Notes under the pieces: model-generated
The model's database searches: none
What the model was told of the DNA's origin: nothing
Seen by the model: only the letters and a program-made list of their open reading frames with translations
In this document: piece after piece, positions 53,073 through 60,010 of the stretch
Layout: each line of letters starts with the position of its first letter
Position numbering within the stretch: the first letter of the stretch is position 1
NCBI GenBank assembly: GCA_014860745.1
Contig: JACZJC010000021.1
Span: 45,396 to 109,395 of the forward strand
DNA length: 64,000 nucleotides
Direction: 5' to 3'
Source of the DNA: Anaerolineales bacterium
GTDB taxonomy: Bacteria; Chloroflexota; Anaerolineae; Anaerolineales; Villigracilaceae
Position numbers and translations under genes: made by a program

Positions 53073-54167
53073 ATGAAACTTATCTATTTCTCCCTTGGTT
53101 ATTCCACACACGATTACCGTTTTCTCAAAGCCATTTCAGATGGCGGGCATGAAGTGTACTTTGTTCAACTCGAAGGTAATCAGCGGCAAGTGGAAAGTCG
53201 TACCCTGTCTGAAAATGTAAATCAAGTCATTTGGAAGGGTGGACGAGAACCGTTTCGATGGAGTGATCTCCTAAAGTTAACTCTTGACTTTCGCCGTTTG
53301 ACTCGCGAGATCAAGCCTGACCTCATTCATGCAGGACCCATTCAGACCTGCGCATTCATTGCTGTGTTGAGTGGATTCCGTCCCGTCCTCACCATGTCTT
53401 GGGGATTTGATCTGATGGATGATGTGCATCGCAACAAATGGTGGGAATGGGTCACACGCTACACATTGACGCGCTCCACTTTTTTTACAAGCGATGCCAA
53501 TGTTACGAAAGATAAAGCCGTTTCTTATGGAATGAATCCTGAGAATACGGTAGTCTTTCCCTGGGGTGTTGATCTTGAGCATTTCTCACCGTCCACTGTC
53601 GACCGTCCACCTTCTACTTTCACTCTTTTCTGCAATCGCTCCTGGGAAACTCGCTACGGTGTGGATGTGCTGGCGCGGGCATTTGTCAAAGTGGCGCAAC
53701 AAAAAGATAATATTGATTTAATTCTGCTGGGCGGCGGATCTCAAGGAACAAAACTTCGCCAGATATTTCAAAGCGGCGGGGTGCTGGAGCGGGTCACTTT
53801 CGGCGGGCAGATCTCGCAAACCGACTTGCCGCGCTGGTATCATATGGCTGGTCTGTATATCTCGCCTTCGCATGTGGACGGTTCTTCCGTCTCGTTGATG
53901 GAGGCGTTGGCTTGCGGGCTGCCTTGTCTGGTTTCGGATATCCCTGCCAACAAGGAATGGGTTGTAGAAGATGAAAACGGCTGGCTGTTCCATGATGGGG
54001 ATGCGGATCATCTGGCGGAAAAGATTCTCGCGGCGATGAATCAGCGTGAGAAACTGCCTGAGATCGGCCGGTCAAGCCGCAGGTCGGCAGAGATGCGCGC
54101 GGATTGGAAAAAGAATGCCGAAACGTTGATGAATGTTTATAATCAAATGTCATTGCGAGAGCGATAG
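53073..54167 (+). CDS. Glycosyltransferase, GT4 family
   Basis: About 364 residues from the ATG at 53073; TTG at 53067 is possible. PWGVDLEHFS, LILLGGGSQGTKLRQ, HMAGLYISPSHVDGSSVSLMEALACGLPCLVSDIPANKEWVVEDENGWLF are the GT4 series. The last seven codons (MSLRER and the stop) come from a family A repeat, so the original C-terminus was replaced or extended by the insertion. It follows the nonulosonic acid synthase gene. Confidence 0.85.
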   Translation: MKLIYFSLGYSTHDYRFLKAISDGGHEVYFVQLEGNQRQVESRTLSENVNQVIWKGGREPFRWSDLLKLTLDFRRLTREIKPDLIHAGPIQTCAFIAVLSGFRPVLTMSWGFDLMDDVHRNKWWEWVTRYTLTRSTFFTSDANVTKDKAVSYGMNPENTVVFPWGVDLEHFSPSTVDRPPSTFTLFCNRSWETRYGVDVLARAFVKVAQQKDNIDLILLGGGSQGTKLRQIFQSGGVLERVTFGGQISQTDLPRWYHMAGLYISPSHVDGSSVSLMEALACGLPCLVSDIPANKEWVVEDENGWLFHDGDADHLAEKILAAMNQREKLPEIGRSSRRSAEMRADWKKNAETLMNVYNQMSLRER

Positions 54168-54231
54168 CCCGAAGCAATCCCCCATTCACAGGAGGTTGCT
54201 TCGTCGCAAAGCGTGCTTCTCGCAACGACAT
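54147..54231. repeat. MITE-like palindromic repeat, family A, copy 3
   Basis: ATGTCATTGCGAGA (54147-54160) and TCTCGCAACGACAT (54218-54231) pair with one mismatch; the GAAGCAATC / GGTTGCTTCG core is present. It supplies the stop codon of the upstream GT4 gene. Confidence 0.85.
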
Positions 54232-54242
54232 GAAAGGATATT

Positions 54243-55001
54243 ATGCTCACTAAAAAAGAATTGCTGGCTGGTTTTGGAAAAATAAAAATCGAGAGCGATA
54301 CGCTCGTTGTGCATACATCGTATAAATCGCTGGGCGGGGTGGAAGGCGGCGTGGATACGGTGATCGATGTGATGCAGGAGTTGGCGGGGAAGGACGGCAC
54401 GGTGATGTTCCCCGCGTTCAATTTCCAATCGTGGACGGAGACGCATTATTTTGATGTGATGGAAACGCCTTCGAAGATGGGCATGATCACGGAACAGGCG
54501 CGCCTCAGACCCAACTCCAAGCGGACTCCGCATCCGATTTACAGTTTCTCCGTTTTGGGCAAACGCGCTGACGAATTTTCGAAGACCGAAGATGCGGAAG
54601 CCTACGGCCCGAACTCTGCATTTGCGTTAATGCATAAAATCGATGCGACGATTATCAGCATTGGTTTGGATTTCAATAATTCTTTTTCGATGCACCATTA
54701 TATTGAATACAATGTCGGGTGCGATTACCGACGCGTGAAGGAATTCGGAGGCGTTTACATGGGCTATGACCGTGTGCCGCAGATCAAAAAGTATTCGATG
54801 TTCGTCCGCAACAATGACCGTGTGAAGACTTACATTGTTCCGGGTATGAATGACCTTCTCCATGCGGGTGTGATCAAGGAAATCCAGGTGGGCGACGCGA
54901 AGGTCCATTATATGACCGCGAATGAATTCTTTGACAACATGTCGCCCATCGTGCGCGAGCACCCTGAGAAATTGCATTATATTGAAGAGCCGAAGTATTA
55001 G
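54243..55001 (+). CDS. AAC(3)-family N-acetyltransferase
   Basis: 252 residues. VVHTSYKSLGGVEGGVDTVIDVMQELAGKDGTVMFPAFNF is the signature of the aminoglycoside 3-N-acetyltransferase family; SVLGKRADEF and a HHYIEYNVG segment (catalytic His region) follow. In glycan loci these enzymes are thought to acetylate an amino sugar from acetyl-CoA rather than an antibiotic. An AAAGGA site precedes the ATG. It is followed by a family B repeat and the DUF4910 gene. Confidence 0.83.
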   Translation: MLTKKELLAGFGKIKIESDTLVVHTSYKSLGGVEGGVDTVIDVMQELAGKDGTVMFPAFNFQSWTETHYFDVMETPSKMGMITEQARLRPNSKRTPHPIYSFSVLGKRADEFSKTEDAEAYGPNSAFALMHKIDATIISIGLDFNNSFSMHHYIEYNVGCDYRRVKEFGGVYMGYDRVPQIKKYSMFVRNNDRVKTYIVPGMNDLLHAGVIKEIQVGDAKVHYMTANEFFDNMSPIVREHPEKLHYIEEPKY

Positions 55002-55005
55002 ATTA

Positions 55006-55075
55006 TTGTAGGGGCGGGGTCATCCCGCCCTTTTTGTATGATATAAAACAGGGCGAGGGGACCTCGCCCCTACAA
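55006..55075. repeat. Palindromic repeat, family B, copy 2
   Basis: TTGTAGGGGCG (55006-55016) and CGCCCCTACAA (55065-55075) are perfect outer arms. Inside, GGGCGGGGTCATCCCGCCC and AGGGCGAGGGGACCTCGCCC each fold alone, as if two units joined. Confidence 0.85.
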
Positions 55076-55083
55076 GACCAAAT

Positions 55084-56409
55084 ATGAAACCCTACACCTC
55101 CCTCAAATCCATCCTCGCGGAATTCTTCCCTCTGCACCGCACCCTCGCCTCTGACGATCACGACAAAACGTTGGAGATCGTCGGCTCGTACATGCCTGAT
55201 TCATCGAACTACACCATTGAGACCTACGCCCCGCTGACTCCCGTTTGGACGTGGAAAGTGCCTGAGCGGTATGTTGTCCATGAGGCGTATCTCGAAACAG
55301 AAGACGGCGAACGCATCGTAGACTTCAAGGACAATCCGCTTCATATCGTTTCGTATTCTCTGCCTGTTGATAAGGTTCTCACATTTGAAGAACTCCAACC
55401 GCATTTGTATTTCAACGAGAAACGTCCGCACACGGTTCCATGGGTTTTCAAATACTACGAACGTGACTGGGGCTTCTGTCTGCCGAAGAACACCTTCGAC
55501 AAACTTCCACGCGATAAGAAATATCATGCGGTCATCAACTGCGAATTCATCACCGACCCCAAACAGGGCTTCAAAGTCGCCACAGCAGTTGTCCATCCCG
55601 TGGGCGGACCGAATCCCGAAGCGGGTGAATTCCTTGTGCAGGCGCATACTTGTCACCCCATGCAAGCCAATGACGATGGCGCGGGTGTGGTCAGCACGAT
55701 TGAGTTGGCGCGGCGGCTTGCGGAGAATCCGCTTCCCGCTGGCTCGATGAGCGTCCGCTTTTGGTTTGGACCCGAGACCATCGGCACCATCGCCTGGCTC
55801 GCGCATAACGAGTCGCTCATCCCGAATCTGCGCGGCGGGATCTTCATGGAGATGACGGGCAATCAAAATCAAATTGCGTGGCATCATACCCGACAGCAGC
55901 ATCACTTGCTTGATCGAGTTACAAGTTACGTGTTACGAGATACGGATCACGACGAACGTGATTTCGCCGTCGCGCCCGCCAACGATGAACGTGTCATCAA
56001 CGGACCTGGTGTCAACGTGCCGTGCATCTCGCTCAACCGTTTCCCCTACGACGAGTATCACACCACCGACGACAATCTCGACATCATGCACGAAGACATG
56101 CTCGTCGGCGCGGCGCAAACTGCCGAAGAGATCATCCGCATCTACGCCAGCAACTACATTCCGAAGCGTACCTTCCGCGGTCCCGTTTTTCTCAGCGGTC
56201 ACGGTCTTTGGGTCGACTGGCGCGACAACTGGGCGCTCAACCGCGCCATCGAAAAGATCATGATGCGTTTCGAGGGTCAGCACAGCATCTTCGACATCGC
56301 CGAGCAGGTCGGTCTCGATTATCAAACTGTGCGCGATTATGTTGAGAAATTCCGCGCGAAGGGGTTTGTCAACCCATTGCCGATTCCGTTTGAAGGAGAT
56401 GCGGCGTAG
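55084..56409 (+). CDS. DUF4910 (M28-like zinc aminopeptidase fold) protein with C-terminal winged helix
   Basis: 441 residues. The peptidase-like core has HTCHPMQANDDGAGV (188-201), giving His188/His191 and Asp197/Asp198 as possible zinc ligands, WFGPETIGTIAWL with the acidic residue, and PYDEYHTTDDN near 320-330. An inserted domain (about 50-160) is of the DUF2172 type. The C-terminal 50 residues (HSIFDIAEQVGLDYQTVRDYVEKFRAKGFV) look like a winged helix. Such proteins recur in nonulosonic acid loci; a deacylase or hydrolase role on a sugar is conceivable, not shown. Confidence 0.75.
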   Translation: MKPYTSLKSILAEFFPLHRTLASDDHDKTLEIVGSYMPDSSNYTIETYAPLTPVWTWKVPERYVVHEAYLETEDGERIVDFKDNPLHIVSYSLPVDKVLTFEELQPHLYFNEKRPHTVPWVFKYYERDWGFCLPKNTFDKLPRDKKYHAVINCEFITDPKQGFKVATAVVHPVGGPNPEAGEFLVQAHTCHPMQANDDGAGVVSTIELARRLAENPLPAGSMSVRFWFGPETIGTIAWLAHNESLIPNLRGGIFMEMTGNQNQIAWHHTRQQHHLLDRVTSYVLRDTDHDERDFAVAPANDERVINGPGVNVPCISLNRFPYDEYHTTDDNLDIMHEDMLVGAAQTAEEIIRIYASNYIPKRTFRGPVFLSGHGLWVDWRDNWALNRAIEKIMMRFEGQHSIFDIAEQVGLDYQTVRDYVEKFRAKGFVNPLPIPFEGDAA

Positions 56410-56458
56410 GGACAGGGCTTGCCCCTGTCCAAGGGCGACCGCAAGGGATTGCCCCTAC
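56406..56458. repeat. Palindromic repeat, family B, copy 3
   Basis: GTAGGG at the left and CCCCTAC at the right flank an inner GGACAGGGC / GCCCCTGTCC stem. It lies between DUF4910 and the SpsF gene and shares the GTAGGG...CCCCTAC frame of copies 1 and 2. Confidence 0.7.
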
Positions 56459-56469
56459 GATTGGTCAAT

Positions 56470-57282
56470 ATGAAACCAAAAATTGTCGCCATCATTCAGG
56501 GACGCATGTCCTCATCGCGTTTGCCTGGCAAGATCCTCGCAGACATTGCGGGTCAACCCATGTTGCAACGCGTCTTCATGCGGACCTCGCGGTCTGCTTC
56601 TGTTTCCCAAACCTTGTTCGCCACGACGACCGATCCCTCCGACGACCCCGTCGCTGAGTATTGTGATTTCTCGGGCATTCCCTACACCCGAGGCAGTCTA
56701 TTCGACGTGCTTGACCGTTACTATCAAGCCGCGAAACAAGCAAAAGCAGATGCCGTTGTCCGCATCACTGCGGATTGTCCCGTCATTGACCCAGAACTCA
56801 TTGATAACGTAGTGAACACATTGCTCGCTGGCGAATACGACTTTGTCTGCAACCGCCTCCCTCCGCCGTGGACTCGGACTTATCCCATTGGCTTGGATGT
56901 GGAAGCCTGCACGTTTAAAGTTTTGAAGAAAGCATGGAAGGAAGCCAAAGAACCCCAACACCGCGAACACGCCATGCCTTACTTCTACGAAGGTGTGGAA
57001 CTATCAACTGTCAACCGCCAACTACAAACGGGTCTGTCCCCACGCGGATATAATATCGCCCTGCTCCATCACACCACCGACTTCGGCGATTACCGCTGGA
57101 CGGTGGATACCCCCGGAGATTTGGAATTCATGCGCCAGGTGTATGCTCGATTTAATGGACGCGATGATTTCAGCTGGAAGGAAGTTTTGGATCTGGTTCA
57201 CGATAACCCTGAGTTGATGAAGATAAACTCTGGTGTGCAACATAAAACTTTGAAAGATGTTGATAAACGCGCTCTTAAATGA
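56470..57282 (+). CDS. spsF: SpsF-type cytidylyltransferase
   Basis: About 270 residues from the ATG at 56470; upstream codons belong to the family B repeat. IVAIIQGRMSSSRLPGKILADIAGQPML is the SpsF/acylneuraminate cytidylyltransferase start, followed by AVVRITADCPVIDPELID and NRLPPPWTRTYPIGLDVEA. In Bacillus spore-coat glycan genes SpsF accompanies the NeuB-type SpsE. It is the second candidate CMP-sugar synthetase of the window. Its stop overlaps the start of a family A repeat. Confidence 0.87.
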   Translation: MKPKIVAIIQGRMSSSRLPGKILADIAGQPMLQRVFMRTSRSASVSQTLFATTTDPSDDPVAEYCDFSGIPYTRGSLFDVLDRYYQAAKQAKADAVVRITADCPVIDPELIDNVVNTLLAGEYDFVCNRLPPPWTRTYPIGLDVEACTFKVLKKAWKEAKEPQHREHAMPYFYEGVELSTVNRQLQTGLSPRGYNIALLHHTTDFGDYRWTVDTPGDLEFMRQVYARFNGRDDFSWKEVLDLVHDNPELMKINSGVQHKTLKDVDKRALK

Positions 57283-57370
57283 TGTCGTTGCGAGGAACCG
57301 CAAAGCGGCAACGAAGCAATCTCCCGTTTAACTGGGGATTGCCTCGCCAAAAAGCGGCTCGCTATGACAT
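57282..57370. repeat. MITE-like palindromic repeat, family A, copy 4
   Basis: ATGTCGTTGCGAGG (57282-57295) faces CTCGCTATGACAT (57358-57370) with mismatches; the CGAAGCAATCTCCC / GGGGATTGCCTCG core is intact. It occupies the gap between spsF and the next transferase gene. Confidence 0.82.
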
Positions 57371-57386
57371 ACTGAACTGATACCTC

Positions 57387-58292
57387 ATGCCCCTCATTAC
57401 TTTGTTCTCCGCCCCAAAACCTTTCACCGATCCGCAAATCGCGATGATTCAACGCAACGCGATCAAGTCGTGGACTCTCCTCCCCGATGTCGAGGTCATC
57501 TTGCTTGGCAAGGAGACGGGTCTCGCCGAGGCGGCGCGTGAACTTGATGTTAAGCACATCCCGTATGTGGAATGTAACGACTCGGGTGTGCCATTGATCT
57601 CGTCGATGTTTCAATTCGCCCGTGAAAATTCAAACAGCGACCTACTCTGTATCATCAACGCGGACATGATTCTCATGCCAGATTTTGTTGAAAATACAAA
57701 ACAGGCTGTGAAACTGAAAGACAAATTTGTATTGTTGAGTCAACGTTGGGATTTAGATATAACGCAACCACTCGATTTTTCAAGCGGCTGGGAAAGCCAT
57801 CTGCGGTCTACTGTCCACGGTCAAGGCACATTGCATCGCCCTGCTGGAAGTGACTTCTTCCTCTTTCCTCTTTCTTCTTTCCTCGAAGTTCCTGCTTTCA
57901 CCATCGGTCGTGCAGGCTGGGATAATTGGATGATCTACAAAGCCCGCAAAGAAGGCTGGGCGGTGATTGACTGCACACCATCCATCATAATCGTGCATCA
58001 GAACCATGATTATTCCCATCTGCCCGATGGCAAACCACATTACGAGCATCCCGACACCAACGAGAACATCCGTCTCGCGGGTGGGCAAGCCAACATCCGT
58101 TACACGATTCTCGACTCAACACATCAACTTATCAATGGTAAACTTTCCCGCCCGAAGCTGACGTCGCTGCGTTTGACGCGCAAGCTGGAATTATTCTTGC
58201 GAACCATCTTCTTCTTTTTGCCTGAGACTATGATCGAGGATTTCGCCCGCCCAAAACGATGGAAGAAGCGAATAAAGAAGATATTTCAATAA
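57387..58292 (+). CDS. Putative GT-A-like glycosyltransferase
   Basis: 301 residues. The first 100 residues follow a GT-A plan: LITLFSAPKPFTDPQIAMIQRNAIKSW, VEVILLG, and LCIINADMILMPDF, where NADM would be the DxD-like metal site. GWDNWMIYKARKEGW resembles the acceptor/catalytic region of related proteins. A basic, hydrophobic C-terminus (LFLRTIFFFLPETM then RPKRWKKRIKK) may bind the membrane. No close named family is recognised; sugar unknown. Confidence 0.65.
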   Translation: MPLITLFSAPKPFTDPQIAMIQRNAIKSWTLLPDVEVILLGKETGLAEAARELDVKHIPYVECNDSGVPLISSMFQFARENSNSDLLCIINADMILMPDFVENTKQAVKLKDKFVLLSQRWDLDITQPLDFSSGWESHLRSTVHGQGTLHRPAGSDFFLFPLSSFLEVPAFTIGRAGWDNWMIYKARKEGWAVIDCTPSIIIVHQNHDYSHLPDGKPHYEHPDTNENIRLAGGQANIRYTILDSTHQLINGKLSRPKLTSLRLTRKLELFLRTIFFFLPETMIEDFARPKRWKKRIKKIFQ

Positions 58293-58347
58293 TTCGATAT
58301 TCGAGAATCGATCAACCGATTTCCGATGACGAGTTCCGAATATCGAA
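58293..58347. repeat. Palindromic intergenic element (TTCGATATTCG family)
   Basis: TTCGATATTCG (58293-58303) and CGAATATCGAA (58337-58347) form perfect 11-bp arms; further partial copies of the motif follow up to 58368. It fills the spacer between two transferase genes. Confidence 0.75.
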
Positions 58348-58369
58348 TCCCGAATAACGAGTATCGATA

Positions 58370-59404
58370 ATGCGAAAAGGTCAAAACCCTGCCAAGTTCG
58401 TCAAAGACGTTGCCAAACCCGAGCGGATCACGGTTGCGTTGCTCAACTACATCCCCTTCCTGAGCGGATTCTATGCTGAGACGTTGGATGTGCTCAAAGT
58501 CTCGTTCGAGTCCATGCGCAAGGACGCTGGCTTGCCGTTCGATTTGATGGTCTTCGATAATGGCTCGTGCGCCGAAGTGCGCGACTTTCTCGTGAAAGAA
58601 AAAGAAGAAGGGCGTATCCAATATTTGATTCTCTCCGAGAAGAACATGGGTAAAGGCGGTGCATGGAATGTGATGCTGGCGGGCGCGCCAGGTGAGATCA
58701 TCGCCTACACCGATGCGGACGTTCTATTTTCGCCGACCTGGCTTTCGCGTTCTGTTGAAATTCTCGAAACCTTCCCGAATGTCGGCATGGTGACTGCGCG
58801 TCCTTTCCGTACCTCGCCGGAGTTGTATTCGTCCACGTTGAAATGGGCAAAAGAAAATGCAAAACTCGATGAAGGTCAATTCATTCCGTGGGAAACCTTC
58901 CTTGAATTCAATCTCTCGCTCGGGCAGACCGAGGAAGAGAATGTGAAAGTGTATGCCGAGACGAAGGATTGGAAGATAACCATGTCGTTGCGAGAAGGGC
59001 GTTCTTCCCGACGAAGCAATCTCCCACTAAACGAGGAGACTGCTTCGCAAAGTGCGCTCGCAGCGACATCTGATGAGATTGTTGCCTTCGCGGGCGCAAG
59101 TCACTGGCAGTTCACCGCGTACAAATCAACGCTGCAACAATTTCTGCCCTTTGACATGGACAAGCCCATGGGACAAGTCCGCCAGTTGGACAAGCGCATG
59201 AACGATGCGGGCTTGCTGCGCCTGATGGTCTCTGACCCGCTCGCGATGAATATGTCCAATACGTTGGGATATTTGCGTGGAGAGTTGGGGAAGGATAGTG
59301 GAAAGAAGAAAGAAGGGGTTGGCAAGCGTATGCTGGAAATTGGATTTATCAAGAAGTTGTTGCTGGCGGTTTATAACAAGATATTTACTTGGTACTATTC
59401 ATAA
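58370..59404 (+). CDS. Glycosyltransferase family 2 with an in-frame repeat insertion
   Basis: 344 residues. ITVALLNYIPFLSGFYAETLDVLKVSFESM, LMVFDNGSCAEVRDFL, EKNMGKGGAWNVMLAGAPGEIIAYTDADVLFSP (metal-binding DAD) mark a GT-A/GT2 enzyme. Residues about 205-234 (MSLREGRSSRRSN to LAATS) are encoded by a family A repeat (58982-59069), and the frame stays open through it. The inserted peptide lies in the C-terminal half, after the catalytic core, so activity may survive. C-terminus ends VYNKIFTWYYS. Confidence 0.8.
   Translation: MRKGQNPAKFVKDVAKPERITVALLNYIPFLSGFYAETLDVLKVSFESMRKDAGLPFDLMVFDNGSCAEVRDFLVKEKEEGRIQYLILSEKNMGKGGAWNVMLAGAPGEIIAYTDADVLFSPTWLSRSVEILETFPNVGMVTARPFRTSPELYSSTLKWAKENAKLDEGQFIPWETFLEFNLSLGQTEEENVKVYAETKDWKITMSLREGRSSRRSNLPLNEETASQSALAATSDEIVAFAGASHWQFTAYKSTLQQFLPFDMDKPMGQVRQLDKRMNDAGLLRLMVSDPLAMNMSNTLGYLRGELGKDSGKKKEGVGKRMLEIGFIKKLLLAVYNKIFTWYYS
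58982..59069. repeat. MITE-like palindromic repeat, family A, copy 5, inside a coding sequence
   Basis: ATGTCGTTGCGAGA (58982-58995) faces CTCGCAGCGACAT (59057-59069); the CGAAGCAATCTCCC / GAGACTGCTTCG core is present. It lies wholly within the GT2 gene and is translated as part of it. Confidence 0.87.
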
Positions 59405-59417
59405 CAAAAGCAACTCC

Positions 59418-59466
59418 GCTGGTTGAGTAGCCCCGAATGTTCTTTGAGGGGCGTATCGAAACCAGC
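59418..59466. repeat. Palindromic repeat, family C, copy 1
   Basis: GCTGGTTGAGTAG ... TATCGAAACCAGC with outer arms GCTGGTT / AACCAGC and an inner CCCC ... GGGG stem. It begins 14 bases after the GT2 stop and lies upstream of the GIY-YIG gene. Confidence 0.8.
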
Positions 59467-59495
59467 AATTAAAAGTAAACTTGAAATTCAGAGGT

Positions 59496-59524
59496 GTGGT
59501 TTCGACTGCTTGCGCTCAACCACC
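59496..59524. repeat. Palindromic repeat, family C, copy 2 (inverted)
   Basis: GTGGTTTCGACTGC ... GCGCTCAACCAC with GTGGTT / AACCAC arms. It is the opposite orientation of the other copies and lies 20 bases before the GIY-YIG start. Confidence 0.7.
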
Positions 59525-59543
59525 GTATGGGACAAGATTTTTT

Positions 59544-59873
59544 ATGGCATGGATGTATATTCTTGAATGTTGTGATAACTCATATTATGTCGGTTCGACC
59601 AAAGACCTGAAACGACGAATTTCTCAGCATCAGGACGGGATTGGCTCAAATTACACATCCAAGCGACTGCCAGTGAAACTGGTTTACTGTGAAGAATATG
59701 ACCGTATTGATGATGCCTTTTATCGCGAGAAACAAGTCCAAGGCTGGACTCGGCGAAAGCGCGAAGCCTTGATCAACGGCACTCCAGAGCTTTTGCCCGC
59801 ACTTGCGAAGAAAATCTTTGATAGAAGTAAAATTGATAAAGTAGATTTGGTAGATGGTGAACTCGGTGGTTGA
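59544..59873 (+). CDS. Small GIY-YIG nuclease-domain protein (UPF0213-like)
   Basis: 109 residues from the ATG at 59544. The domain reads MYILECCDNSYYVGSTKDLKRRISQHQDG with the GIY/YIG strands as MYIL and YYVG, an Arg in KRR, His in SQH, and the distal Glu in YREKQVQGW. It is the size of YhbQ/UPF0213 single-domain proteins. It is bracketed by family C repeats; its last codons and stop lie in copy 3. This suggests a mobile gene-repeat unit; function unproven. Confidence 0.83.
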   Translation: MAWMYILECCDNSYYVGSTKDLKRRISQHQDGIGSNYTSKRLPVKLVYCEEYDRIDDAFYREKQVQGWTRRKREALINGTPELLPALAKKIFDRSKIDKVDLVDGELGG

Positions 59874-59911
59874 GTAGGGCGAGCGTTCTTCTCGCCCGTA
59901 TCGAAACCACC
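59865..59911. repeat. Palindromic repeat, family C, copy 3
   Basis: GGTGGTTGAGTAG ... GTATCGAAACCACC with arms GGTGGTT (59865-59871) and AACCACC (59905-59911), inner GGGCGAG / CTCGCCC stem. It holds the stop codon of the GIY-YIG gene. Confidence 0.85.
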
Positions 59912-59916
59912 CGTAT

Positions 59917-59948
59917 ATAACAAGATTTTCAGTTGGTATTATTCCTGA
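59917..59948 (+). repeat. Diverged copy of the 3' end of the GT2 gene
   Basis: ATAACAAGATTTTCAGTTGG... to a TGA resembles 59375-59404, the codons for YNKIFTWYYS and stop of the GT2 gene, with scattered changes. The GIY-YIG/repeat unit thus lies between a real and a remnant copy of the same gene end. Confidence 0.65.
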
Positions 59949-59950
59949 AG

Positions 59951-59991
59951 TTCCTCGGTTGTCTAGTAGCCGAAGGCGTATCGAGACCACA
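59951..59991. repeat. Palindromic repeat, family C, copy 4 (degenerate)
   Basis: CGGTTGTCTAGTAGCC ... GGCGTATCGAGACCAC, the same GGTTGAGTAGCC ... TATCGAAACC frame with changes; ends 19 bases before the STAND gene start. Confidence 0.7.
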
Positions 59992-60010
59992 TCTTTCATG
60001 GGAGAGCCCT

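Noticed and set aside
54243..55001. Aminoglycoside resistance gene
   Set aside because: Although AAC(3)-like, it lies among nonulosonic acid genes; a sugar N-acetyltransferase is more plausible and there is no resistance context.
39374..59069. CRISPR array formed by the dispersed family A repeats
   Set aside because: Copies are kilobases apart, differ in sequence and are long palindromes separated by genes, not regularly spaced.
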